This document shows, piece by piece, positions 16,388-25,806 of a DNA stretch of 63,669 nt. The DNA is from an uncultured Flavobacteriales bacterium. GTDB taxonomy: Bacteria > Bacteroidota > Bacteroidia > Flavobacteriales > Weeksellaceae. Location: the NCBI GenBank assembly GCA_937973555.1, contig CALJKL010000014.1, positions 1 through 63,669 on the forward strand, read 5' to 3'. A program made the position numbers and the translations under genes. Within the stretch, counting starts at the first letter, position 1. The number at the start of each line of letters is the position of its first letter. The notes beneath the pieces were generated by a model. The model saw nothing but the letters and a program-made list of their open reading frames with translations, ran no database searches and had not been told where the DNA came from.

Positions 16388-18853
16388 TTATTTCTGTGCA
16401 GCAATCCACTTTTTCACTTCATCCAGAGAAACGGTTTTCAGTTCTTCAGCTTCGTATTTTTCTCCGTCTGCCTTTTTAGGGATTTTCAGCATGGCTTTTC
16501 CATGTTTAATGAATGGGCCCCATCTTCCGTTTTCTATGGAAATTTTTTCTTTTTCCCAATTTTGAATGTAACGATTGGCTTCTTTTTCCAATTTAGCAGA
16601 GATTAATTCCTCTATATCTCCTTGAGAAAGATTGTCAAAATCATATTTCTTAGGCACATTAACATACAGGTCTTTGTACTTCACAAAAGGCCCGAATCTT
16701 CCTGTACCCTTCGTTACAGGTTCTCCTTTATAACTTGCAACTGGTGCATCCGCTTCCATCTTTTCTTTGATGAAACCTTCTGCCACTTCTTGGGTTACTG
16801 AAAAAGGATCTGTTCCTCTCCCGATAGAAATAAAGGCATCTCCCCATTTTACATAAGGCCCGTATCTTCCTACCCCTACAGAAACGGTTTTCCCTTCAAA
16901 ATCCTTTAAATCAAAAGGAATTTTAAATAATTCTAATGCCTCCTCCAAGGTAATGGTATTGATATTTTGAGTAGACAAAAGCGATGCAAAAGTAGGTTTT
17001 ACCTCATCATCTGATTCTCCCAATTGAATCATAGGACCAAATCTTCCGATTCTGGCATATACATTTTTATTGGTTTTAGGATCTTGTCCTAGTAGTCTTT
17101 CACCGGTGGCTCTATCTGCATGCTCTTCTACATCTGCTATTTTTGGATGGAAACCACTGTAAAAATCTTGTAAAACTTCTTTCCATTTTTCGGCACCATT
17201 GGCAATTTCATCGAAATCCTGTTCCACTTTGGCGGTAAAGCCATAGTCTAACACTTCCTGGAAATTGTTCATCAAGAATTCATTCACCACTTCACCAATA
17301 TCAGTTGGGACGAATTTATTTTTATCTCCCCCAAATTTTTCGGTCAACACTTCTTTCTTAACGCCCGTTTTTGCCAAAGACAGCTTTACAATTTCTCTTT
17401 CTTGAGGCAAAATTTCGCGTTTATCTACATACTCTCTGTTCTGTATCGTTTGGATGGTGGGTGCATACGTAGAAGGACGGCCAATGCCCAGTTCCTCTAA
17501 TTTTCTTACCAAAGCGGCCTCTGTATATCTGGCTGCAGGTCTGCTGAATTTTTCGATAGCAGTTATTTTTTTATATCCTAAAACCTCGCCCACTTTTACT
17601 TTCGGCAACAACTTTTCATTGCTTTCATCTTCTTCCTCTTCTGATTTTGCAACGCCATATACTTTTAGGAAACCATCAAAAACAATTACCTCTCCTTGCG
17701 CTTCAAAGTGAGTTGGCAAAGAAGGATTCCCAATTTCAATAACGGTTTTTTCTATTTTGGCATTCGCCATTTGGGAAGCTAACGTTCTTTTATAAATAAG
17801 TTGGTAGAGTTTATTCAATTGTGCATCTCCCACAGTTTTTACCCCGAAATCAGTAGGTCTGATGGCTTCGTGAGCCTCTTGTGCAGATGCAGATTTGGTA
17901 GTATAGTTTCTTGGAGAAGAATATTCTGTACCAAATTCCTTTTCAATAAATTCTTTGGCCGCATTGATGGCATCTTGAGAAAGGTTTACTGAATCTGTTC
18001 TCATATAGGTAATATAACCTTCTTCATACAGACGCTGTGCAATTCTCATAGTAGATGTTACATTATAACCCAATCTGTTAGAAGCTTCCTGCTGTAAAGT
18101 AGAAGTCGTAAAAGGTGCAGAAGCACTTCTTGTTCCGGGTTTTGTCTCTACATTTAGTACTTTGAATTCTGTATTTTGAGCTAGCGCTAAAAACTCTTCT
18201 GCTTCTTTTTCTTGGGCAAAATCTTTTTTCAGTTTGGCAGCAATATCTTGTTTGCCATCATTTTGAAAAACCCCTTCCACTTTGAAAGTAGAGCTTGCCT
18301 TAAAATTTCTGATGTCCTGTTCTCTTTCCACTACCAATCTTACCGCCACAGACTGTACACGCCCTGCCGAAAGTCCGGTTTTTACCTTTTTCCAAAGCAC
18401 TGGGGACATCTCAAAACCTACAATCCTATCCAATACTCTTCTTGCCTGCTGGGCATTCACGAGGTTCTGGTCTATTTTTCTGGGATTTTCTATCGCTTTC
18501 AGAATAGCGTTTTTGGTAATTTCGTGAAAAACAATTCTTTTTGTGTTGTCTTCTTTTAATTTAAGCTCTTGAGCCAAATGCCAAGCAATGGCTTCTCCCT
18601 CGCGGTCTTCATCGGAAGCCAGCCAAACCATTTCTGCATTTTTTACCGCTGTTTTAAGTTCGGCTACAAGTTTCTTTTTATCGGCAGAAACTTCGTAATC
18701 CGGGGTAAAAGTCTTCAGGTCTATGCCCATTCCTTTCTTTGGCAAATCGCGGATATGCCCGAAACTAGACTTCACTTCGAAATCCTTTCCCAAATACTTC
18801 TGAATGGTCTTAGCTTTTGCCGGTGACTCTACGATTACCAAATTTTTTGACAT
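16388..18853 (-). CDS. topA: DNA topoisomerase I
   Basis: Type IA topoisomerase that relaxes negative supercoils. The Toprim domain opens with LVIVESPAKAKTIQ (5-18) and has ASDEDREGEAIAWHL (about 78-92). The catalytic Tyr lies in GYITYMRTDS near residue 282. The C-terminal third (about 590-821) holds repeated topoisomerase C-terminal units seen as GRFGPMIQ, GRYGPYVKWG, GRFGPFVKYK and GRWGPFIKHG; no zinc-finger Cys pairs are present, as is common in Bacteroidota. Length 821 is normal. Upstream, a TACTTTTG box at 18869-18876 lies 16 bases before the start. Confidence 0.97.
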   Translation of the reverse strand: MSKNLVIVESPAKAKTIQKYLGKDFEVKSSFGHIRDLPKKGMGIDLKTFTPDYEVSADKKKLVAELKTAVKNAEMVWLASDEDREGEAIAWHLAQELKLKEDNTKRIVFHEITKNAILKAIENPRKIDQNLVNAQQARRVLDRIVGFEMSPVLWKKVKTGLSAGRVQSVAVRLVVEREQDIRNFKASSTFKVEGVFQNDGKQDIAAKLKKDFAQEKEAEEFLALAQNTEFKVLNVETKPGTRSASAPFTTSTLQQEASNRLGYNVTSTMRIAQRLYEEGYITYMRTDSVNLSQDAINAAKEFIEKEFGTEYSSPRNYTTKSASAQEAHEAIRPTDFGVKTVGDAQLNKLYQLIYKRTLASQMANAKIEKTVIEIGNPSLPTHFEAQGEVIVFDGFLKVYGVAKSEEEEDESNEKLLPKVKVGEVLGYKKITAIEKFSRPAARYTEAALVRKLEELGIGRPSTYAPTIQTIQNREYVDKREILPQEREIVKLSLAKTGVKKEVLTEKFGGDKNKFVPTDIGEVVNEFLMNNFQEVLDYGFTAKVEQDFDEIANGAEKWKEVLQDFYSGFHPKIADVEEHADRATGERLLGQDPKTNKNVYARIGRFGPMIQLGESDDEVKPTFASLLSTQNINTITLEEALELFKIPFDLKDFEGKTVSVGVGRYGPYVKWGDAFISIGRGTDPFSVTQEVAEGFIKEKMEADAPVASYKGEPVTKGTGRFGPFVKYKDLYVNVPKKYDFDNLSQGDIEELISAKLEKEANRYIQNWEKEKISIENGRWGPFIKHGKAMLKIPKKADGEKYEAEELKTVSLDEVKKWIAAQK

Positions 18854-18868
18854 ACACGAAATTTTTGC

Positions 18869-18876
18869 AAAAGTAG
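18869..18876 (-). promoter_or_regulatory. Candidate -7 box for topA
   Basis: TACTTTTG matches TAnnTTTG on the minus strand. No TTTG at the usual upstream distance; the implied leader is about ten bases. Confidence 0.4.
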
Positions 18877-18984
18877 AAACTTTTTTTGAATGTCATGAAT
18901 TTGAAATAAAATCTCTCCATTCAAACTAAGGAAAAATAGAGACAAATCTCATCATTTTCAGTACTTTAATTCATAATTTTTCAT

Positions 18985-18992
18985 TATATTCG
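18985..18992 (+). promoter_or_regulatory. Candidate -7 box for the ileS operon
   Basis: TATATTCG differs from TAnnTTTG at one base and lies 34 bases before the ileS start codon; a TTTA at 18965-18968 could serve as the -33 element (spacing 16). Confidence 0.35.
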
Positions 18993-19026
18993 CAGACTTA
19001 AAATTAACAGTAGAAACCGAGATATA

Positions 19027-22000
19027 ATGAAGAAGTTCAACGAATACAAGCAATTGAATTTAAATGCTGTAGCCGACAATATTTCCAATTTTTGGAAGGA
19101 CCATGATACTTTCAAAAAATCTGTGGAAATCCGCGAAGGAAAACCTGAATATGTTTTTTATGAAGGTCCGCCTTCTGCCAATGGTATGCCCGGCATTCAC
19201 CACGTGATGGCGCGTGCCTTGAAGGATATATTTTGTCGTTTCCAAACCCAGAACGGAAAACAGGTTTTCAGAAAAGCCGGTTGGGACACCCATGGCCTAC
19301 CTGTGGAATTGGGCGTTGAAAAAGAACTCGGAATTACTAAAGAAGACATCGGTAAAAAAATAACAGTAGAAGAATATAACCAAGCCTGTAGAAATGCAGT
19401 AATGCGTTATACAGATGTTTGGAACGACCTTACCGAAAAAATTGGGTACTGGGTAGATTTGGACAACCCTTACATCACCTACGAACCCAAATATATGGAA
19501 ACGGTTTGGTGGCTATTGAAGCAATTGTACAATAAAGATTTGTTGTACAAAGGTTACACCATTCAGCCGTATTCTCCAAAAGCAGGAACTGGGCTTTCTT
19601 CTCACGAACTTAATCAACCGGGCACCTATAGAGATGTTTCTGATACCACGGTGGTAGCGCAGTTTAAGGTAAAAAACCTTTCAGAAAAATTAAACCAAAA
19701 ACTATCCACCAACAACGGTCAACCAATACATATTTTGGCTTGGACAACCACTCCTTGGACATTGCCTTCAAATACAGGATTAGCAGTGGGTAGAGATATA
19801 GAATACGTATTGGTAAAAACTTTTAACCAATATACTTTCGAGCCTGTAACGATTGTTTTGGCAAGAGTGCTTTTAGAAAAGAATTTCGGTAAAAAATATG
19901 CTGAAGGAACAGAAGAAGATTTTGCCAACTATACTGCAGAAAGCAAAGTCATCCCTTATCAAATTTTAGCCGAATTTACCGGTGAAGAGTTAGCCGGAAC
20001 CACCTACGAACAATTGATTCCTTGGTTCTTGCCTGCTGAAAATGCAGATAAGGCTTTCCGTGTTATCATTGGTGATTTCGTTACCACAGAAGACGGAACG
20101 GGTATCGTACACATTTCTCCTACTTTTGGGGCAGATGATGCCAGAGTGGGGAAAGAAAATGACATTCCACCGATGTTGGTAAAAGACGAAAACGACAACT
20201 TGGTTCCGTTGGTAGATCTTACCGGAAGATTCCTGAAAGGCGAAAACGTTCCAGAATTGTTCAGCGGAAAATACATTAAAAACGAATATTACGATGAAGG
20301 CACTGCTCCCGAAAAATCTTGGGATGTGGAATTGGCTATCTTATTGAAAACCGAAAACAAAGCCTTCAAAGTAGAAAAATATGTCCACTCATATCCCCAT
20401 TGTTGGAGAACAGACAAGCCGGTGTTGTACTATCCTTTGGATTCTTGGTTTGTAAAAATGACTGCGGTAAAAGACAGATTGGTGGCTTTAAATCAAGAAA
20501 TCAACTGGAAACCGAAATCTACCGGTGAGGGAAGATTTGCCAATTGGTTAGAAAACGTAAACGACTGGAACCTTTCTCGTTCAAGATATTGGGGCATCCC
20601 ATTGCCGGTTTGGAGAACTGAAGATTTGAAAGAAGAAAAAGTAATGGGTTCCGTTGAAGAATTGTACAACGAAATCGAAAAATCTATTGCGGCAGGCTTC
20701 ATGACCGAAAACCCTTTCAAAGGATTTGAAATCGGAAACATGACCGCTGAAAATTACGCCAAAATAGACCTTCATAAAAACATTGTAGATGCCGTTATCT
20801 TGGTTTCAGAAAGCGGCAAACCAATGAAACGCGAAAGCGATTTGATAGACGTTTGGTTTGACAGTGGTTCTATGCCTTATGCTCAATTGCACTATCCTTT
20901 CGAAAACAAGGAAATGATTAACAGCGGCAAGGCCTTCCCTGCAGATTTCATCGCAGAAGGAGTAGACCAAACCCGAGGTTGGTTCTACACGCTTCATGCC
21001 ATCGGAACTACGGTTTTCGATTCTATTGCCTATAAAAATGTGGTTTCTAACGGCTTGGTTTTAGACAAAAACGGACAAAAAATGTCTAAACGTCTGGGAA
21101 ATGCAATTGACCCATTTGAGACTTTACAGAAATACGGACCAGATGCTACGCGTTGGTACATGATTTCTAACGCCAATCCTTGGGAAAACCTGAAATTTGA
21201 CTTGGAAGGAATAGACGAGGTAAGAAGAAAATTCTTCGGAACACTTTACAACACTTACTCTTTCTTCTCTTTATATGCCAATGTTGACGGCTTTAAATAC
21301 GAAGAAGCAGAAGTAGAAAATCGTCCTGAAATAGACCGATGGATTCTTTCTGAACTGAATTTATTGGTAAAAGAGGTGACAGAATTTTATGAAGATTATG
21401 AGCCCACCAAAGTGGCCAGAGCCATCAATAATTTCGTAAATGACAATTTGAGCAACTGGTATGTAAGACTTTGTAGAAGGCGTTTCTGGAAAGGAGATTA
21501 TACCGAAGATAAAATCTCGGCTTACCAAACGTTGTATACCTGTTTAGAAACAGTAGCTAAAATTTCGGCTCCTATTGCGCCATTCTTTATGGACCAATTG
21601 TACCAAGATTTGAATGCAGCCACCGGAAAAGACAAAGCAGAATCTGTTCACTTAACAGACTTCCCTATTGCAGACGAAAGCAAGATTGACACAGACTTGG
21701 TAGAGAAAACCCATTTGGCACAGGCTATTACTTCTATGGTATTCTCTTTAAGAAAGAAAGAAAACGTAAAAGTGCGTCAGCCATTGCAAAAAGTAATGAT
21801 TCCGGTATTGGACAAGAAAACAGAAGACCAGATTTTGGCGGTTTCAGAACTCATTAAGCAGGAAGTTAACGTAAAAGAACTTCAACTGATCAATGCTGAA
21901 GAAGCCAGCCATCTGATTGTAAAACAGATTAAACCTAATTTCAAGACATTGGGCCCTAAATTAGGAAAAGACATGAAGACGGTAGCTGACGAAATTCAGA

Positions 22001-22428
22001 ATTTCAATGCAGAGCAGATTTCAGCATTAGAAAAAGCAGGAAAAATTGACGTTCAGGGATATGAAATTACCTCTGACGATGTAGAAATTTTCACCAAAGA
22101 CATCCCAGGTTGGACCGTGGCAAGCGAAGGAAAAACTACCGTAGCATTGGATTTGATGATTACTGATGAACTGAAAGCTGAAGGTATTGCAAGAGAATTC
22201 ATCAATAGAGTTCAGAATCTGAGAAAGGACAAAGATTTTGATTTAACTGACAGAATATCAATCCATTTAGAAGAAAATTGCCCTTTCAGAGAAGAACTTA
22301 CTAACAATGAACAATATATTTGTGATGAAGTATTGTCAGATAAAATAGAATTTGTAAATTCACTCTCAATTTTTGACGAAATAGAAATCGACGAAGTAAA
22401 ATTTAACGTTAACATCGATAAAAAATAA
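19027..22428 (+). CDS. ileS: Isoleucyl-tRNA synthetase
   Basis: Class I aminoacyl-tRNA synthetase charging tRNA-Ile. The 1133-residue length is typical of the long IleS form in Bacteroidota. The HIGH-type signature is PSANGMPGIHHVMARA (about 50-65), the editing domain includes LAWTTTPWTLPSNT (about 238-251), and the KMSKS-type loop is KMSKRLGNAIDPFET (about 685-699). A C-terminal anticodon-binding domain extends to the end. The dksA-like gene follows after four bases, so it heads an operon with that gene, two small genes and lspA. Base composition here is slightly richer in GC than in neighbouring genes, as expected for a highly expressed gene. Confidence 0.97.
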   Translation: MKKFNEYKQLNLNAVADNISNFWKDHDTFKKSVEIREGKPEYVFYEGPPSANGMPGIHHVMARALKDIFCRFQTQNGKQVFRKAGWDTHGLPVELGVEKELGITKEDIGKKITVEEYNQACRNAVMRYTDVWNDLTEKIGYWVDLDNPYITYEPKYMETVWWLLKQLYNKDLLYKGYTIQPYSPKAGTGLSSHELNQPGTYRDVSDTTVVAQFKVKNLSEKLNQKLSTNNGQPIHILAWTTTPWTLPSNTGLAVGRDIEYVLVKTFNQYTFEPVTIVLARVLLEKNFGKKYAEGTEEDFANYTAESKVIPYQILAEFTGEELAGTTYEQLIPWFLPAENADKAFRVIIGDFVTTEDGTGIVHISPTFGADDARVGKENDIPPMLVKDENDNLVPLVDLTGRFLKGENVPELFSGKYIKNEYYDEGTAPEKSWDVELAILLKTENKAFKVEKYVHSYPHCWRTDKPVLYYPLDSWFVKMTAVKDRLVALNQEINWKPKSTGEGRFANWLENVNDWNLSRSRYWGIPLPVWRTEDLKEEKVMGSVEELYNEIEKSIAAGFMTENPFKGFEIGNMTAENYAKIDLHKNIVDAVILVSESGKPMKRESDLIDVWFDSGSMPYAQLHYPFENKEMINSGKAFPADFIAEGVDQTRGWFYTLHAIGTTVFDSIAYKNVVSNGLVLDKNGQKMSKRLGNAIDPFETLQKYGPDATRWYMISNANPWENLKFDLEGIDEVRRKFFGTLYNTYSFFSLYANVDGFKYEEAEVENRPEIDRWILSELNLLVKEVTEFYEDYEPTKVARAINNFVNDNLSNWYVRLCRRRFWKGDYTEDKISAYQTLYTCLETVAKISAPIAPFFMDQLYQDLNAATGKDKAESVHLTDFPIADESKIDTDLVEKTHLAQAITSMVFSLRKKENVKVRQPLQKVMIPVLDKKTEDQILAVSELIKQEVNVKELQLINAEEASHLIVKQIKPNFKTLGPKLGKDMKTVADEIQNFNAEQISALEKAGKIDVQGYEITSDDVEIFTKDIPGWTVASEGKTTVALDLMITDELKAEGIAREFINRVQNLRKDKDFDLTDRISIHLEENCPFREELTNNEQYICDEVLSDKIEFVNSLSIFDEIEIDEVKFNVNIDKK

Positions 22429-22432
22429 GAAG

Positions 22433-22813
22433 ATGGCAGAAGAAAAACAACGTTACAGCGATGCTGAATTACAGGAATTTAAAAGTTTAATTCTTGAAAA
22501 AATTGCAAAAGCAGAAAAAGACTTAGCACTTATAAATGAAAGTTTCATTAACGACCAAAACAATGGTACGGATGATACTTCTCCTACCTTCAAAGCATTT
22601 GAAGAAGGAGCTGAAACACTGAGCAAAGAACAGAATGCTATTTTGGCAGGCAGACAAGAAAAATTCTTGCGAGATCTGAGACATGCCCTTATCCGAATTG
22701 AGAATAAGACTTACGGTATCTGCAGAGTAACCGGAAAACTGATCCCAAAAGAAAGATTGATGGCAGTACCTCATGCTACATTGAGTATTGAGGCCAAAAA
22801 CATGCAGCGATAA
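22433..22813 (+). CDS. TraR/DksA-family protein, zinc-finger Cys lost
   Basis: 126-residue cytosolic protein of the DksA/TraR family, which binds the RNA polymerase secondary channel. A helical hairpin (about 5-85) with an acidic tip (NDQNNGTDDTSP, about 40-51) precedes the C-terminal globular part YGICRVTGKLIPKERLMAVPH. In DksA proper this part has four Zn-binding Cys; here only one Cys remains, a form common among Bacteroidota homologues. It starts four bases after ileS. It may modulate transcription, but the loss of Zn ligands makes equivalence with DksA uncertain. Confidence 0.88.
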   Translation: MAEEKQRYSDAELQEFKSLILEKIAKAEKDLALINESFINDQNNGTDDTSPTFKAFEEGAETLSKEQNAILAGRQEKFLRDLRHALIRIENKTYGICRVTGKLIPKERLMAVPHATLSIEAKNMQR

Positions 22814-22894
22814 TTCTGTAATTTTTAAAATAAAACAAAGGTTTATATAGTGTTTTAGGGCACTTTATAAGCCTTCTGTTTATAAAATAACCTG

Positions 22895-23134
22895 ATGGGC
22901 ATTGTTATTTGGATGATTATTTTGGCAGTCCTTGTGTTTCTTTTCAGAAATACAATAAAGGAAGCTATTGCTCCGGACAAAACCAAAAACTACAATATAG
23001 ACGACCGATACAATGCCGAAAAAAGGGAAAGAGAAAAAGAAATAGACCGGCTACTAAGCAAAATAGGCAAAAACGGCATTGATGATTTAAGCGAAAAAGA
23101 CCGCAAAAGATTAGAAGAACTTTCTAAGAAATAA
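22895..23134 (+). CDS. Small membrane protein with DUF6576-like tail
   Basis: 79 residues. One membrane helix spans about residues 3-19, followed by a positively and negatively charged stretch. The C-terminal part, REKEIDRLLSKIGKNGIDDL followed by SEKDRKRLEELSKK, is the short motif (DUF6576) that I recognise from the C-terminal tail of Bacteroidota rhomboid-family proteins; here it stands on its own behind a single helix. It is part of the rightward ileS-lspA run. Function is unknown. Confidence 0.7.
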   Translation: MGIVIWMIILAVLVFLFRNTIKEAIAPDKTKNYNIDDRYNAEKREREKEIDRLLSKIGKNGIDDLSEKDRKRLEELSKK

Positions 23135-23148
23135 ACTAAAAAACAAAA

Positions 23149-23325
23149 ATGGAATCCATCATAGTACATCCAAAAAATCAAATGGAACTCAACGCACTAA
23201 AAAGCGTATTGAAAGAAATGGGTATAAAATTTGAAAAATTTCATGGCAGAAATACCAAAAACCCATTCGCAGAAAAGAAAATTTTGACCAAAAAGGCAGA
23301 TAGACCCAATAAAAATCAAAAATAA
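23149..23325 (+). CDS. Small DUF2683-like protein
   Basis: 58-residue frame read directly from the DNA: it begins MESIIVHPKNQMELNALKSV and continues LKEMGIKFEK, which fits the DUF2683 pattern of very small proteins (a beta-strand, then a helix of about 15 residues) found in Bacteroidota and sometimes linked to toxin-antitoxin-type neighbours. The C-terminal half is Lys/Asn-rich and probably disordered. The ATG follows the previous stop by 14 bases and lspA begins 20 bases after its stop, so it is embedded in the operon. No toxin partner is recognisable. Confidence 0.65.
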   Translation: MESIIVHPKNQMELNALKSVLKEMGIKFEKFHGRNTKNPFAEKKILTKKADRPNKNQK

Positions 23326-23345
23326 GTTCCAAAGAAAGGATTGTA

Positions 23346-23969
23346 ATGAAAAAAATAGCATTTGTAACCATTTTGGTTTTACTAATAGATCAAGTTACCA
23401 AGTTATATGTAAAAACCCATTTTGGACTCAATGAAAGCATCCCTGTTTTGGGACAAGATTGGTGGCGCATCACATTTGTAGAAAATCCAGGAATGGCGTA
23501 TGGCCTTCAGTTCGGTGGATTAATAGGCAAATACTTTTTGGTCTTGATCAGGATTGTTCTTATTTCCGGGATGATGTATCTCTTTACAAAATGGATTAAA
23601 GAAGGTGCTTCAAATTATTTACTGATTCCTGCTTCATTAATTTTTGCCGGCGCTATTGGTAATCTTATTGACGGAATGTTTTACGGAATGATTTTCGACA
23701 GCGGTATGGTGTATGACGAAACCATAGACCGATGGATTGGCTATGAAGGTATTTCAAAATTCACCGCATTTGGTCAAGGATACTCTCATTTCATGAAGGG
23801 CTGCGTGGTAGATATGTTTCATTTTCCTTTGTTTGAATTTGATGCTTTGGGAAGACATTATGAGTTTTTCAGTTATATCTTCAATGTAGCAGATGCCGCC
23901 ATTACTACAGGAGCCATTCTTTTATTGCTTTTTAGGAAAAAAGCCTTCCCGAATGGATTGACTTTATAA
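23346..23969 (+). CDS. lspA: Lipoprotein signal peptidase (signal peptidase II)
   Basis: Inner-membrane aspartic protease that cleaves the signal peptide of prolipoproteins, of which the window encodes several (for example at 10944, 28436, 39109, 40764). Four membrane helices are visible across 207 residues. Conserved blocks are LIDQVTKLYV (13-22), VENPGMAYGL, GAIGNLIDG, and the catalytic Asp motifs VVDMFHFP and FNVADAAI. A loop of about 40 residues lies between GNLIDG and VVD, longer than in Enterobacteria and usual in Bacteroidota. It is followed by a terminator at 23994-24024. Confidence 0.95.
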   Translation: MKKIAFVTILVLLIDQVTKLYVKTHFGLNESIPVLGQDWWRITFVENPGMAYGLQFGGLIGKYFLVLIRIVLISGMMYLFTKWIKEGASNYLLIPASLIFAGAIGNLIDGMFYGMIFDSGMVYDETIDRWIGYEGISKFTAFGQGYSHFMKGCVVDMFHFPLFEFDALGRHYEFFSYIFNVADAAITTGAILLLLFRKKAFPNGLTL

Positions 23970-23993
23970 TATTTAATTCCTTTAAATACAATT

Positions 23994-24024
23994 AAACTTC
24001 ATGCAATTGCCTGAAGTTTTTTAT
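23994..24024 (+). terminator. Rho-independent terminator after lspA
   Basis: Stem AAACTTCA (23994-24001) / TGAAGTTT (24012-24019) with the self-complementary loop GCAATTGC, then a T-run. Confidence 0.8.
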
Positions 24025-24037
24025 TTCCTTATTTTTG
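24007..24037 (+). promoter_or_regulatory. Candidate trpS promoter
   Basis: TTG at 24007-24009, then 20 bases, then TATTTTTG (24030-24037), matching the TTTG/TAnnTTTG consensus. It overlaps the lspA terminator and gives a leader of about 55 bases. Confidence 0.45.
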
Positions 24038-24098
24038 CGTCACCAAGTTTGAATGAATATTTTTCAGACTTTTAATTTTTGAATTTTGAATTAAAAAT

Positions 24099-25067
24099 AT
24101 GTCAAGAGTTTTAACCGGAATACAGGCTACAGGAACCCCACATTTAGGAAATCTATTGGGAGCCATACTTCCCGCCATAGAATTATCAAAGCAATCTGGA
24201 AACGAATCTTTTTTGTTTATCGCGAATATGCATTCTTTAACCCAAATTAAAAATGCAGAAGAGCTAAAGCAAAATACCTATGAGATTGCAGCGGCTTGGT
24301 TGGCTTGTGGATTAGACACCGAAAAGACCTATTTCTACAGACAGAGTGACATCCCAGAAGTGTGTGAACTGTCTTGGTATCTATCTTGTTTCTTCCCGTA
24401 TTCTAGATTACAACTGGCTCATTCTTTTAAAGACAAGGCGGACAGATTAGAAGACGTTAATGCCGGACTTTTCACTTACCCTATGCTGATGGCTGCTGAT
24501 ATTTTATTGTATGATGCGGAAGTGGTACCTGTAGGAAAAGATCAATTGCAACACCTGGAAATGGCAAGGGACGTGGGGGCAAGATTCAACCATCAAATGG
24601 GAGAAGTATTCGTTCTGCCACAGGCAGAATTGCAGGAAAACACCAAATATGTTCCCGGTATAGACGGACAAAAAATGTCTAAATCCCGAGGAAACATTAT
24701 CAATATCTTCTTACCTGAAAAACAACTGAAAAAGCAGGTGATGGCCATAGAAACAGATTCTACCCCTTTGGAAGAACCTAAAAATCCTGACACTTGCAAG
24801 GTGTTTGCCATTTATGCATTATTGGCTAATGAGAGTCAAATTGCTGAAATGAGAGCCAAATATTTGGCAGGAAATTACGGTTATGGTCATGCCAAAACAG
24901 AATTACTGAACCTGATTTTGGAAAATTTCAAAACAGAAAGAGAGAAGTTTGATTATTACATGAACAATCTTCCAGAACTGGAAAACAAACTGCAGGAAGG
25001 GGCAGCAAAAACCAGAAAGGTAGCCGCAGAAACCCTTAAAAGAACAAGACAAAGCCTGGGAATGTAA
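24099..25067 (+). CDS. trpS: Tryptophanyl-tRNA synthetase
   Basis: Class I synthetase charging tRNA-Trp, 322 residues as in most bacteria. The HIGH-type motif is TGTPHLGNLLG (11-21) and the KMSKS motif is GQKMSKSRGN (about 194-203). The motif GKDQLQHLEMARDVGARFNH (about 146-165) contributes to Trp-AMP binding. It is transcribed alone, between the lspA terminator and the bidirectional terminator at 25079-25110. There is no visible attenuator or T-box in the 100 bases upstream. Confidence 0.97.
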   Translation: MSRVLTGIQATGTPHLGNLLGAILPAIELSKQSGNESFLFIANMHSLTQIKNAEELKQNTYEIAAAWLACGLDTEKTYFYRQSDIPEVCELSWYLSCFFPYSRLQLAHSFKDKADRLEDVNAGLFTYPMLMAADILLYDAEVVPVGKDQLQHLEMARDVGARFNHQMGEVFVLPQAELQENTKYVPGIDGQKMSKSRGNIINIFLPEKQLKKQVMAIETDSTPLEEPKNPDTCKVFAIYALLANESQIAEMRAKYLAGNYGYGHAKTELLNLILENFKTEREKFDYYMNNLPELENKLQEGAAKTRKVAAETLKRTRQSLGM

Positions 25068-25078
25068 ACTATAAATTA

Positions 25079-25110
25079 AAAGAGAGCGTTAATAAACGCT
25101 CTCTTTTTTA
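25079..25110. terminator. Bidirectional terminator between trpS and the HAD gene
   Basis: Twelve-base stem AAAGAGAGCGTT (25079-25090) / AACGCTCTCTTT (25095-25106) with a four-base loop and T-runs on both strands; it ends trpS on one side and the leftward HAD gene on the other. Confidence 0.9.
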
Positions 25111-25806
25111 TAAAAATTCTTTAATGCTCTCTAACTGATGAACTGCTTTCAAGCCGTTTTCTGAGGTATGTTCCTTGAACACATCAAAGAAAATTACATC
25201 CATCCCAAAATTCTGGGCTCCTTTTACATCTGCCACCCAATCGTCTCCAATAAACATAGACTCATGTTTTTCGGCATTGGCCAAATCCAAAGAATATTGG
25301 AAAATTCTTTCGTCTGGTTTCATAGCTTTGGCATCTTCGGCACTTACCACCGTCTCGAAATATTTTTTAAGACCAGATTTTTCCACCTTTCTATTGGTCA
25401 CTTCATGGAAACCATTAGAAACCACATGCAAAAGATAACCTTTATCCTTCAAATAATCTAGTATTTCAACAGTTCCGTCTATCAATTCATTATAATTGAT
25501 GATTTCATCTAAAAAATGTTTTTCGAAATACTCTGCCAGATGCTCATCATCTACTCCGAAATGCAGAAAAGTATCATAAAAACGATGCTTTCTCAAGAAG
25601 TCTTTATCAATAATTCCATCTCTAATTTTCACCCAAAGATCCTCGTTAATCTCATCATATTTAGCATGAAATTCTTCAAAAAGAATGTTATGTTTTTCTT
25701 GGATTTCTTTGCGTTCAAAAAGTTCGTTCAGGGTAAGTACCGCATTTTTGCGGTGATCCCAAAGAGTATTATCGAGATCAAAAAAAATGTGCCTAATGTT
25801 CTTCAT
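25108..25806 (-). CDS. HAD-superfamily hydrolase, YjjG type
   Basis: 232-residue cytosolic phosphatase of the haloacid dehalogenase superfamily. Motif I is FFDLDNTLWD (7-16), with the nucleophile and general-acid Asp pair; HVVSNGFHEVTNRKVEKSGL is motif II; the Lys of motif III lies near MKPDERIF; motif IV is FIGDDWVADVKGA. An alpha-helical cap is inserted after motif I. YjjG-type proteins dephosphorylate noncanonical pyrimidine nucleotides in Escherichia coli; whether this is true here is inference. I choose the ATG at 25804-25806; the frame extends three codons upstream only to a TTG. It faces trpS across a shared terminator. Confidence 0.85.
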   Translation of the reverse strand: MKNIRHIFFDLDNTLWDHRKNAVLTLNELFERKEIQEKHNILFEEFHAKYDEINEDLWVKIRDGIIDKDFLRKHRFYDTFLHFGVDDEHLAEYFEKHFLDEIINYNELIDGTVEILDYLKDKGYLLHVVSNGFHEVTNRKVEKSGLKKYFETVVSAEDAKAMKPDERIFQYSLDLANAEKHESMFIGDDWVADVKGAQNFGMDVIFFDVFKEHTSENGLKAVHQLESIKEFL

